This document shows positions 45,594-53,855 of a stretch of DNA of 64,000 bases, in pieces. Position numbers and translations under genes: made by a program. The stretch is taken from NCBI RefSeq assembly GCF_029625215.1, contig NZ_CP121197.1, positions 2,232,001 to 2,296,000 of the forward strand. The letters run 5' to 3'. Positions within the stretch are counted from its first letter, which is position 1. The number at the start of each line of letters is the position of its first letter. Under the pieces are notes generated by a model that saw only the letters and a program-made list of their open reading frames with translations, ran no database searches and was not told the DNA's origin. Source of the DNA: Aurantibacillus circumpalustris. GTDB lineage: Bacteria; Bacteroidota; Bacteroidia; B-17B0; Aurantibacillaceae.

Positions 45594-46829
45594 ATGTTAG
45601 ATAGAAAAGAAGAAGAAACAAATTGTCCGCGTTGCGAAAAAAAATTCATTTGCAACCCAAATGATATAAGTGCTTGTAATTGCTCTAAAGTGGAACTTAC
45701 CACCGAAGAGTATCGCTTTATAAGTTCTCAATTTAAGATCTGTGTCTGTAATGTGTGCTTAAAGGATCTTAAAGACGAGTACAATAAAAAATTTCATTAC
45801 AACAAGCCAAATAATTTTAAGGATCGTACATACAGTATCTTTCTGCTTTTTGTTTTATTCTTTGAAATAATGAATGCGCAAACCTATGCGCCATCAGTAG
45901 GGCAAGCGGGCACTACAGCAATACACAAAGATAGTTCTGTATTTGTGAATTGGGCGGTTGCGAGCCAAATTACACGAGGTTATCAAAATATTTCGAATCC
46001 AAGTTTAGGTTTTGCTACTTCCGGAGATAATGCAATGGCCACGGGTAAAGCCGAAGGCAGCGCTGTTAGTCTGGGTGACGGTGGTTATGCCATTTGTACT
46101 TTTGAAAAATCAATTCGTAATGATGCAGGATTTGATTTTGCAGTTTTTGAGAACGGTTTCGATGATGTTTTTTTGGAACTCGCATTTGTAGAAGTGAGTA
46201 GTGATGGTGTGAATTTTTTCAGGTTTAAAGCCCATTCATTAAGTGATACGGTGGCACAAACAAATGGATTTGGATCAACAGATGCGACAAAAATAAATAA
46301 TCTGGCTGGGAAATACAGGGGCGGCTACGGTACTCCTTTTGATTTGCAGGAACTTGCTGGTACCGTAGGTTTAGATGTAAATGCGATTACACACGTAAAA
46401 ATTATTGATGTAGTGGGAAGTCTTAATAATAATTATGCCAGTCGTGATTTTAACATGAATAAAATAAACGATCCTTGGCCAACCCCTTTTCCTTCGGGCG
46501 GTTTTGATTTGGATGCTGTTGGAGTTATTCATCAATCAACAATAGCAGGAATACATGAGGATAAAGATCCTATTCCTGTTTCAATTTATCCAAATCCTGT
46601 AAAAGCAGGAGAATTTATTTATCTTGATAAATTGCCTTTTGGAACATCTGTTGAGTTGCAGGATGCTTCCGGTAAAATAATTGTAAAGGTAAAACTTACA
46701 TTAGAGCAAGAGACACTTCATCAAGAAAAACAGACTATTTCTACAAAAGGTTTATGTGTAGGGCTTTATTCACTAAAAATTATTTCAGGGAATACCCTTC
46801 TGATAAAAAGAGTTATCGTTTCTGAGTGA
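45594..46829 (+). CDS. B12-riboswitch-controlled fusion: Cys-rich CWC domain plus T9SS type A cargo
   Basis: A single 411-residue frame with two unlike parts. Residues 1-60 are a Cys-rich CWC domain: CPRCEKKFIC, CNCSKVEL and CVCNVCLKDL, eight cysteines, typical of small cytosolic proteins in B12 loci. Residues about 78-96 form a signal-like segment (YSIFLLFVLFFEIMNAQ). The rest is an exported beta domain (DGGYAICTFEKSI, DFAVFENGFDDVFLELAFV) and a type A sorting signal starting with IYPNPVKAG. No in-frame ATG, GTG or TTG lies between the CWC part and the signal segment. A role in B12 capture at the surface is inferred from the riboswitch. Confidence 0.85.
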   Translation: MLDRKEEETNCPRCEKKFICNPNDISACNCSKVELTTEEYRFISSQFKICVCNVCLKDLKDEYNKKFHYNKPNNFKDRTYSIFLLFVLFFEIMNAQTYAPSVGQAGTTAIHKDSSVFVNWAVASQITRGYQNISNPSLGFATSGDNAMATGKAEGSAVSLGDGGYAICTFEKSIRNDAGFDFAVFENGFDDVFLELAFVEVSSDGVNFFRFKAHSLSDTVAQTNGFGSTDATKINNLAGKYRGGYGTPFDLQELAGTVGLDVNAITHVKIIDVVGSLNNNYASRDFNMNKINDPWPTPFPSGGFDLDAVGVIHQSTIAGIHEDKDPIPVSIYPNPVKAGEFIYLDKLPFGTSVELQDASGKIIVKVKLTLEQETLHQEKQTISTKGLCVGLYSLKIISGNTLLIKRVIVSE

Positions 46830-46860
46830 TAAAGTTATTTTGACTATTATTGCTTTAGAA

Positions 46861-48282
46861 ATGAAGTCAGCGGTTAAATTATTTATTCTGTTTCTGAGTT
46901 CTGCGGTTATTGTTTTAATCGTTGCACCTTTATTTCAAAAAGGCTGCTTTATTGACGGGATGCTGTATAAAACGGTTTCTTATAATTATGCTGAAGGACT
47001 TGCTTCGTTCTGGAATATGAAATTTACGGATACGAGCATGACTTTTTTCTGTGAGCAACCTCCACTTTATTTCTATTTATTGAGCAATTTTTATAAACTT
47101 TTCGGGGTACATTATTTAACCGACAGGTTTTTTACCTTGTTGCTTTTTATTGCACTCACAGTTCTGTTGCATTTAATTTTAAAGCTAGTATTTAAAAAAA
47201 CTCAATCGTATTTATTACTCACCTACTTTTTTCTACTCGCTATTCCGGTGTTTTGCTGGAGCTATGTAAATCAGGTAATTGAACCTCTTGTGTGTGTATT
47301 TGTTAGTTTGGGTATTTTATTTTTTATAAGGTTTCTTCGCACAGATAAAATTGTGTTTATGATTTTGTTCGGGCTTGTTTGTTATTTGTTGTTTTTGACA
47401 AAAGGATTTCAATCTTGTTTTATTGTAGTTTTGCCTTTGAGTTATTTTCTTTTTACGAAATTGAAAAAAACCTTTTTTTTGTTCTCTTTTATATCTGTCG
47501 GGGTCTTTTTGCTGCTAATAATTGGAAGCATATTCATGTATATACCTGCCAAGGTTTGGTTTGAATGTTATTATTCAGCACGTTTGGTGTTAACGATTGA
47601 AAACGTTGGTAATACAACGAATAATCACTTTGAAATTATTGGAAGATTTTTTTCAGAAGTAATTGTTTGTTTGGGAATTGTTGTGTTATTGATTCTTTAT
47701 CTTAGAATTAAAAAAGCTTATCCTCTAGTATTTGTAATTAGAAATTTTTTAGCAAATAAACTTGCACTAGCTCTTTTCATCACGTCTTTATTTGGCAGTT
47801 TCCCTTACGCGATAAGTCTTGTGCAGCGGGGTTTTTATCTGATCCCTTCTTTTATATGTTTTGTTTTAGCGCTGGTTATTGGATTGAGACGGTACTGGAC
47901 GATTGTTTTTTGTGGACTAGAAAGAATTGATAAATTCAAATTAGTCTGGATTTTTACGGGGATGGTAATGCTAGCGGCTGTTTTTTATTTTTGTTTTAAT
48001 CTTACAGCATACAAGCGAGATGAGATTAAATTAAAAGACATCGATAAAATTCTTCCCCTTTTACAAGAGGGGGAAACCGTTATAATTGAATCGGCAATGT
48101 GGAACGATTTTAGTTTGCATTCTTATTTGTATATGGCGAAAAAAATTAGTTTAAGTGTTGAAGGAAAAGAAAGTCGTTTTTTGATAAAAGTAAAGTCTTC
48201 AACAAATGACACGCCTCAACATAAAATTAATCTAAACACAAACGAACTCGAGTTGTATTTTATACCGAAAACTCTTCCGTAA
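46861..48282 (+). CDS. GT39-like membrane glycosyltransferase
   Basis: A 473-residue polytopic inner-membrane protein starting at ATG 46861; the open frame begins at a TTG at 46840, but the ATG gives MKSAVKLFILFLSSAV as TM1. The first periplasmic loop has the GT39/ArnT-type pattern FIDGMLYKTVSYNYAEG and EQPPLYFYLLSNF (the PP-L-Y motif), then about ten TM helices and a soluble C-terminal domain. Such enzymes move sugars from polyprenyl phosphate to lipids or proteins. It follows the B12-riboswitch gene by 31 bases, so may be co-transcribed, but a link to B12 is not evident. Confidence 0.75.
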   Translation: MKSAVKLFILFLSSAVIVLIVAPLFQKGCFIDGMLYKTVSYNYAEGLASFWNMKFTDTSMTFFCEQPPLYFYLLSNFYKLFGVHYLTDRFFTLLLFIALTVLLHLILKLVFKKTQSYLLLTYFFLLAIPVFCWSYVNQVIEPLVCVFVSLGILFFIRFLRTDKIVFMILFGLVCYLLFLTKGFQSCFIVVLPLSYFLFTKLKKTFFLFSFISVGVFLLLIIGSIFMYIPAKVWFECYYSARLVLTIENVGNTTNNHFEIIGRFFSEVIVCLGIVVLLILYLRIKKAYPLVFVIRNFLANKLALALFITSLFGSFPYAISLVQRGFYLIPSFICFVLALVIGLRRYWTIVFCGLERIDKFKLVWIFTGMVMLAAVFYFCFNLTAYKRDEIKLKDIDKILPLLQEGETVIIESAMWNDFSLHSYLYMAKKISLSVEGKESRFLIKVKSSTNDTPQHKINLNTNELELYFIPKTLP

Positions 48283-48375
48283 ATAGGAGAGTATGGATTA
48301 ATGCCTTAAACAGATTGTGTAAACATCCTTTTTGTTTAGTGTTTTCTATAAAAGTAAGATTGGTAGACTATGTGT

Positions 48376-49497
48376 TTATTTTTGGGCTGTACGGTAAAAA
48401 TACAAAGCCACAAAAGAGAAAATAATGTTTGGAACCCACACTGCTAGCAAAGGTGAAGCTACACCCGTGGTGGCAATCGTAATAAAAATATACATTAACA
48501 TAATGTAAATACAGGTGAGAAAAAGACCAAGTGCTATTTGCGAACCCACACCTCCTCTTACTTTTCGAGAAGAGACACAAACACCAATGATTGTGAGAAT
48601 AAATGTGGCAAAGGGAAACGAAGTCCGTTTGTACATCTCAACCTCGTAAAGTTCAATGCGGTTAGAGCCTTTTGCCTTTTCACGTTTTATGTAACTCTTA
48701 AGTTCAAAATAGGTTTTGGTTTCAATTTTACTTTCATCGCGCCACATATCAATTGGAGCAAATTCCAATTTCATTTTTTTAGTTGTCAAATAAATATTTT
48801 CCTGATGGTAAATTGGTTTTTGGTTTTTTAAAGTGTCAAGTCTATCCTGAATGGTTATTTTTCTTTCATGCACATTGGTAAGAACCCATTCAGAAGAAAG
48901 ACTGTCCCAAAGCATGTTATCTGCGCTTAAAAAATACGTTTGTTTATTGTCTACAACTTCTTCAAGACTTATTTTGTATCCGGTATTTATTTTATTATCG
49001 TAACTCTGCAAGTACAACAAGGTATTCTTACCTATTTTACGGTGTATGTTTCGTTCGTCGTTGGTGTAATTATTATTAATCCATTTATCTTCAAAGCCTA
49101 TTTTTATTTTGAAGGCTTTTGGAAGAATAAGGTGATTGAGTAGTAGTGAGCCAAATGAAATAATAAATGCTCCCATCAGGTATGGGCGAAGAACTCTGTT
49201 AAAACTGGTTCCGCTGCTTAAAATGGCAATAAATTCCGTTTGCTGTGCCATTTTAGAAGTAAAAAATATTACAGAAATGAAAATAAAAACAGGGCTAAAA
49301 AAATTACCGTAATAAGGAATAAACATTAAATAATAATCAAGAACTATTTCCTTAAGTGCAATGTCTTTGGTAGTAAAGGTGGGTAGCTTGTCTTTAATGT
49401 CGAACACAATAAAGATCATTAGAATTAATGCAATTGAAAAAAAGAACGTTGTAAGAAACTTTTTTAAAATGTATTTATCTAATTTTTTTAAAAACAT
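48376..49497 (-). CDS. LptF/LptG family lipopolysaccharide transport permease
   Basis: A 373-residue YjgP/YjgQ protein. Three N-terminal TM helices (KFLTTFFFSIALILMIFIVF and others), the cytoplasmic FTSKMAQQTEFIAILSSGTSFNRVLRP coupling region, a periplasmic beta-jellyroll (about residues 140-270), and C-terminal helices with YKRTSFPFATFILTIIGVCVSSRK. With LptB and its partner permease it extracts LPS from the inner membrane. It is 1 base downstream of tgt, the usual Bacteroidota arrangement. Confidence 0.9.
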   Translation of the reverse strand: MFLKKLDKYILKKFLTTFFFSIALILMIFIVFDIKDKLPTFTTKDIALKEIVLDYYLMFIPYYGNFFSPVFIFISVIFFTSKMAQQTEFIAILSSGTSFNRVLRPYLMGAFIISFGSLLLNHLILPKAFKIKIGFEDKWINNNYTNDERNIHRKIGKNTLLYLQSYDNKINTGYKISLEEVVDNKQTYFLSADNMLWDSLSSEWVLTNVHERKITIQDRLDTLKNQKPIYHQENIYLTTKKMKLEFAPIDMWRDESKIETKTYFELKSYIKREKAKGSNRIELYEVEMYKRTSFPFATFILTIIGVCVSSRKVRGGVGSQIALGLFLTCIYIMLMYIFITIATTGVASPLLAVWVPNIIFSFVALYFYRTAQK

Positions 49498-49498
49498 A

Positions 49499-50629
49499 TT
49501 AAAGGCGTTGTGCTACTTGTTTTACCATTTTATTTTTCCATTCCAAAAAAGAACCCTCTATAATTTTTTCCCTAGCTTCTTTAACAAGCCAGAGATAAAA
49601 TCCTAAGTTATGCACGCTAGCAATTTGGGCGGCAAGTAATTCATTGCACACTAACAAATGGCGTAAATAAGCTTTGGAATATTCATTATCTACAAAGGTG
49701 GTTCCATTTTCATCCAAAGGCGAAAAGTCGTTTTTCCACTTTTCATTTCGAATATTTATAATACCGTTCGATGTAAAAAGTAGTCCGTGTCTCGCGTTTC
49801 GAGTCGGCATCACACAATCAAACATATCAATACCTAAAGCAATACTTTCAAGAATGTTTGCAGGTGTGCCAACACCCATTAAATAACGCGGTTTATCTTT
49901 TGGAAGAATATTGGTAACCACTTCTGTCATAGCGTACATTTCTTCAGCTGGCTCGCCTACGCTTAAACCGCCAATGGCATTCCCAAAAGCATTTTTAGAG
50001 GCGATGTATTCGGCGGATTGAATGCGTAGATCTTTGTATACACTGCCTTGCACAATTGGAAATAAGGCTTGCGAATAATTGTACTTAGGTTCGGTTTCAT
50101 CAAAACGTGAAATACATCTGTCTAACCAGCGATGTGTAAGAGCAAGAGAATCTTTTGCGTACTTAAATTCGCAAGGGTAGGGAGTGCATTCATCAAAGGC
50201 CATAATAATATCGGCTCCAATAATGCGTTGAATATCCATAACACTTTCGGGTGAAAAAAAGTGCTTGCTTCCGTCGATGTGGCTTTTGAAGGTTGCGCCT
50301 TCTTCTTTTAATTTGCGTTGTGCAGAGAGTGAAAAAATCTGGTAACCTCCACTGTCGGTTAAAATCGGTTTATCCCAACCATTAAATTTATGCAAACCAC
50401 CTGCATTTTCAATTACTTCAAGACCTGGACGTAGGTACAAATGATAGGTATTTCCCAAAATTATTTGGGCTTTAATATCGTCTTTTAATTCCCTTTGGTG
50501 CACTGCTTTTACAGTTCCTGCAGTGCCAACCGGCATAAAAATGGGTGTTTCAATAGAGCCGTGGTCGGTTTCCAAAATACCCGCTCGGGCCTTTGAATCC
50601 TTGTCGTTATGTAAGAGTGAAAATTTCAA
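49499..50629 (-). CDS. tgt: tRNA-guanine transglycosylase Tgt (zinc cysteines absent)
   Basis: A 376-residue TIM-barrel enzyme that swaps guanine-34 for preQ1 in GUN-anticodon tRNAs. The start TTG 50629 (MKFSLLHNDKDSKARAG) fits the family; an open frame runs up to GTG 50671. Motifs seen are TPIFMPVGTAGTVKAV, TDSGGYQIFSLS (acid/base Asp), IIMAFDECTPYP, GGLSVGEP and the nucleophile-bearing GIDMFDCVMPTRNARHG. The usual zinc CxCxxC before SRAYLRHL is replaced by GTTFVDNEYSKAYLRHL, so all three Cys ligands are missing; His in SVHNLGFY remains. Confidence 0.93.
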   Translation of the reverse strand: MKFSLLHNDKDSKARAGILETDHGSIETPIFMPVGTAGTVKAVHQRELKDDIKAQIILGNTYHLYLRPGLEVIENAGGLHKFNGWDKPILTDSGGYQIFSLSAQRKLKEEGATFKSHIDGSKHFFSPESVMDIQRIIGADIIMAFDECTPYPCEFKYAKDSLALTHRWLDRCISRFDETEPKYNYSQALFPIVQGSVYKDLRIQSAEYIASKNAFGNAIGGLSVGEPAEEMYAMTEVVTNILPKDKPRYLMGVGTPANILESIALGIDMFDCVMPTRNARHGLLFTSNGIINIRNEKWKNDFSPLDENGTTFVDNEYSKAYLRHLLVCNELLAAQIASVHNLGFYLWLVKEAREKIIEGSFLEWKNKMVKQVAQRL

Positions 50630-50712
50630 TGTGTAAAGATAATTTTTTTCAGCTAGTTGGCGACTTTGCACCGAGTCACTTTATTAAAGTATTGATAGTG
50701 AATTATTATTCG

Positions 50713-51378
50713 CTAAGACAAGATTGTTTTAAATAATGCTAAAACATCGTGCATCGTATCACGCTTGTAATCTGCTACAGCAAAGCCCTGAATGCTTGTA
50801 TGCTCTTCGTCAGGCACAGCAATTACCTTCATTTGAGCTGCTTTTGCCGCAATTACGCCATTTAATGAATCTTCAATGACTAAACATTCTTGAGGTGCAA
50901 TTTCTAATTTTTCGGCACACATTAGAAAAACTTGAGGATGTGGCTTCCCGTAAGGTAAAAATTCGGCAGAAAGTGCTGCGTCAAACTCATTTGTAAGATC
51001 GAGTTTTTTTAGAACTGCATTCATGAGTAATACAGAGGAAGAAGTTGCCAAGCCTAATTTTAGTTTTTTCTGTCTGCAATAGGCTATTAAGGCCGGTATG
51101 CCTTGCATAAAGGTTCCACTTTCTTCAATGAGTGATAAAAGAAGTTCAATGATCCTGTTTTCTAATTGTTTGGTCGAAATTTCAGTAAGTTTAAAATGAA
51201 CTAGCCATAAGTTAATTACTTCACCTATCCGTAATCCCATGGTTTTCCGGCAATCTGCTTCACTTAAAGTGATACCATATTCTTTAAATCCTATAATCAT
51301 GGCCTTGCGCCAAAGATGTTCGCTCTCTATTAAAACCCCATCCATGTCAAAAATTACTGCTTTTATTGAACCTAGCAT
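50713..51378 (-). CDS. HAD-superfamily phosphatase (beta-phosphoglucomutase-like subgroup)
   Basis: A 221-residue HAD subfamily IA enzyme. Motif I is IFDMDGVLIES (DxD nucleophile/acid), motif II LGLATSSS (Ser/Thr), motif III Lys in LPYGKPHPQVF, and motif IV ECLVIEDSLNGVIAA. The helical cap follows motif I. It probably dephosphorylates a sugar phosphate, but the substrate is not predictable. It is divergent from the GT2 gene. Confidence 0.9.
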   Translation of the reverse strand: MLGSIKAVIFDMDGVLIESEHLWRKAMIIGFKEYGITLSEADCRKTMGLRIGEVINLWLVHFKLTEISTKQLENRIIELLLSLIEESGTFMQGIPALIAYCRQKKLKLGLATSSSVLLMNAVLKKLDLTNEFDAALSAEFLPYGKPHPQVFLMCAEKLEIAPQECLVIEDSLNGVIAAKAAQMKVIAVPDEEHTSIQGFAVADYKRDTMHDVLALFKTILS

Positions 51379-51417
51379 TGTTAATTATTTTGTTTAATAA
51401 ATGCAAAGATATCCTAT

Positions 51418-51445
51418 TTTGTGTCTTAGGCTTGTGATACCTTTG
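51418..51445 (+). promoter_or_regulatory. Promoter of the GT2 gene, probably leaderless
   Basis: TTTG at 51418-51421, a 16-base spacer and TACCTTTG at 51438-51445. The ATG is only 5 bases past the -7 box, so transcription should start at or very near it and give an mRNA with no leader. Confidence 0.65.
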
Positions 51446-51450
51446 CATCT

Positions 51451-52593
51451 ATGCTTTTTCCTGACTTTAATAGCCTTGGTTTACCTGAATTTTTAAGTGT
51501 GTTGGCTTTACTTGGCTTTATTACTTTAATAATAAATTATTGTATCCAATATTTACCTGTTTCGCGATTTAAAACGAGTCGTTTTAATGAAGAAAAAAAT
51601 ACACCACCAATCTCTGTAATTATTTGCGCTAAAAATGAGGATGAAAATTTAACCGAGTTTCTTCCAAAAATATTAACTCAAGATTACCCGGACTTTGAAG
51701 TAATTGTTGTGAACGATTGTAGTTACGATAATACGGAGAATGTGATTGATGAATTTGCGGCCATATTTCCAAATTTGCGTAAAGCGAATATAAAGGAAGA
51801 CCCTTATTATAAACATGGTAAAAAGTTTGCCATGCTTGTAGGCATAAAAGCAGCAAAAAATAATTGTTTGGTGTTTACTGATGCTGACTGTTATCCTGCA
51901 TCAGATAAGTGGTTAGGTGAAATGGCCGCAGGCTTTACAAATGATAGAGAAATTATTTTAGGGTATGGCGCTTACGAAAAACAAAATGGTTTTTTAAATA
52001 AGCTTATTCGTTTTGACGCGTTTAATATTGCTGTGCAGTACCTTTCTTCTGCCATCAAAGCAAAACCATACATGGGTGTTGGTAGAAATCTGGCTTACAC
52101 GAAGGAATTATTTTTCAAGGAAAAAGGTTTTTCTAAACATTACCATATCCACTCAGGTGACGATGATCTTTTTGTAAATCAGGCTGGTAATTCTAGCAAT
52201 ACCAATGTTTGTATTGATAAAGAAGCTGTAACATATTCTAAACCTGAAAAAACATTCAAACAATGGAATATTCAAAAAACAAGGCATTTAACTACGGCAC
52301 CCCTGTATAGTTCATTCTCCAAAGGAAGAATTACTTTTAACTATTTTTCACAATACTTTTTTCACCTCTCTTTATTACCACTAGCCTTCTCATTAAAAAC
52401 AATACTCTTTATTCCTATTCTGTTAATTTTAAAGGTAATTGTACAAGCAATCATGTTGAATAAAGCATCTAAAAAATTGGGAGAAAAAGATCTTTTGGCT
52501 GGTAGCGCCTTTTATGAGTTGATTCTTTTGTTTATTTATCCTATCTTTCATATAAGTAAATTAATTTATAAGCCCAATAAGTGGACGAATTAG
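51451..52593 (+). CDS. Membrane-anchored GT2-family glycosyltransferase
   Basis: A 380-residue protein. One N-terminal TM helix, then a GT-A domain: SVIICAKNEDENLTEFLPK, the DFEVIVVNDCSYDNT sugar-nucleotide site, DxD-type VFTDADCYPA and GDDDLFVNQ for the acceptor base; a KQWNIQKTRH segment resembles a QxxRW motif. Two or three C-terminal TM helices follow. It may make polysaccharide or glycolipid. It appears leaderless and its end overlaps the ECF sigma gene by 13 bases. Confidence 0.88.
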   Translation: MLFPDFNSLGLPEFLSVLALLGFITLIINYCIQYLPVSRFKTSRFNEEKNTPPISVIICAKNEDENLTEFLPKILTQDYPDFEVIVVNDCSYDNTENVIDEFAAIFPNLRKANIKEDPYYKHGKKFAMLVGIKAAKNNCLVFTDADCYPASDKWLGEMAAGFTNDREIILGYGAYEKQNGFLNKLIRFDAFNIAVQYLSSAIKAKPYMGVGRNLAYTKELFFKEKGFSKHYHIHSGDDDLFVNQAGNSSNTNVCIDKEAVTYSKPEKTFKQWNIQKTRHLTTAPLYSSFSKGRITFNYFSQYFFHLSLLPLAFSLKTILFIPILLILKVIVQAIMLNKASKKLGEKDLLAGSAFYELILLFIYPIFHISKLIYKPNKWTN

Positions 52594-53201
52594 ATAATAA
52601 AGAACAAAAGTTGACGACTAAAGCAGTTTACGATTATAAACTGGTTAGACTGGCTATTGAAAAGGATGACCAAAAGGCGTATGCTGAACTTTTGCATCGT
52701 TACCGTGAAAGCGTGTATTTTACGATGCTTAAAATGTGTAACAACAAAGACGACGCAGAGGATTTAACCATTGAAGCTTTTGGTCGTGCATTTAAAAAGC
52801 TAGAGCAGTACAGTCCTGATTTTGCTTTTAGTACCTGGTTATTTAAAATTGCAAGTAATAACGCAATTGATTTTTTACGAAAGAAAAAGCAGATTTACGC
52901 TTTGTCTATAGACAATAAATTTGAAGCTGGTGAAGGTTCAGATTTTTCGGCAAGTATTAAATCGCTGTCACTTGATCCCGAGGAAACCTTTATTAAAAAG
53001 CAAAAAATTGAAAATATAAGAGTGTTGGTTGACAATTTAAAACCGAAATACAAAGAGATGATTGAGCTTTTTTATTTTCAAGAATTAAGTCATGAAGAAA
53101 TATCCAAAAAATTAAATTTACCCTTAGGAACAATAAAGGCTCAGCTATTCAGAGCAAGGGATCTCTTATACAACGCATTTCAGCACAACGAAAAGAAATA
53201 A
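52581..53201 (+). CDS. ECF RNA polymerase sigma factor
   Basis: A 206-residue ECF sigma-70 with GTG start at 52581. Region 2 shows KAYAELLHRYRESVYFTMLK, CNNKDDAEDLTIEAFGRAFK and FSTWLFKIASNNAIDFLRK; region 4 shows FYFQELSHEEISKKLNLPLGTIKAQLFRARDLL. No anti-sigma gene is adjacent. It overlaps the GT2 gene and is 1 base from rsmG, so it is probably expressed as part of that operon. Its target is unknown. Confidence 0.93.
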   Translation: MDELDNKEQKLTTKAVYDYKLVRLAIEKDDQKAYAELLHRYRESVYFTMLKMCNNKDDAEDLTIEAFGRAFKKLEQYSPDFAFSTWLFKIASNNAIDFLRKKKQIYALSIDNKFEAGEGSDFSASIKSLSLDPEETFIKKQKIENIRVLVDNLKPKYKEMIELFYFQELSHEEISKKLNLPLGTIKAQLFRARDLLYNAFQHNEKK

Positions 53202-53202
53202 G

Positions 53203-53826
53203 GTGATCAGCATTATTCAAAAATACTTTAAAGAATTAAGCATAGAACAATTAAAACAATTTGAACAATTGTTCGACTTGTATAGTTTTTGGAACAATCA
53301 AATAAATGTGATTTCACGTAAAGACATTGACCTCTTATACGAAAGGCATATTTTACATTCCTTAGGCATTGCTAAAATTATGTCTTTTAAACCAAACACA
53401 CAGGTGTTGGATGTGGGCACAGGTGGCGGATTTCCTGGAATCCCCTTAGCTATTTTATTTCCGGAGACGCAGTTTACTTTGGTAGATAGTATTGGAAAGA
53501 AAATTAAGGTGGTAAATGAAGTGTCAAGCGCTTTAAATTTAAAAAATGTAAAAGCTTACCACAAACGTGCCGAAGAGCTAGATCAGAAATTTCATTTTGT
53601 TGTGAGTCGTGCCGTTACTGAATTCCCAGTGTTTCATAGCTGGGTAAAAAATAAATTTCTTAAAGAAAATTTTAACGACTTAAAAAATGGTATTCTCTAT
53701 TTAAAAGGTGGAGATTTAAAAGAGGAGTTCGGTCGGTTTTTCAATCAGTCTAAATTTCACGACTTAAAAGATTTTTTTGAGGAAGAATTTTTTGAAACCA
53801 AAAAGGTTGTTTATTTTAGGATGTAA
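53203..53826 (+). CDS. rsmG: 16S rRNA (guanine527-N7)-methyltransferase RsmG
   Basis: A 207-residue AdoMet methyltransferase. GTG start at 53203. SAM motif QVLDVGTGGGFPGIPLAILFP, then FTLVDSIGKKIKVV, the NVKAYHKRAEEL loop and FHFVVSRAVTEFPVF as in RsmG/GidB. It modifies G527 of 16S rRNA; loss confers low-level streptomycin resistance in other bacteria. It is the last gene of the GT2-sigma-rsmG run. Confidence 0.95.
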   Translation: MISIIQKYFKELSIEQLKQFEQLFDLYSFWNNQINVISRKDIDLLYERHILHSLGIAKIMSFKPNTQVLDVGTGGGFPGIPLAILFPETQFTLVDSIGKKIKVVNEVSSALNLKNVKAYHKRAEELDQKFHFVVSRAVTEFPVFHSWVKNKFLKENFNDLKNGILYLKGGDLKEEFGRFFNQSKFHDLKDFFEEEFFETKKVVYFRM

Positions 53827-53855
53827 AGAATTCGCTGAGTTCTACAAATATCAAA

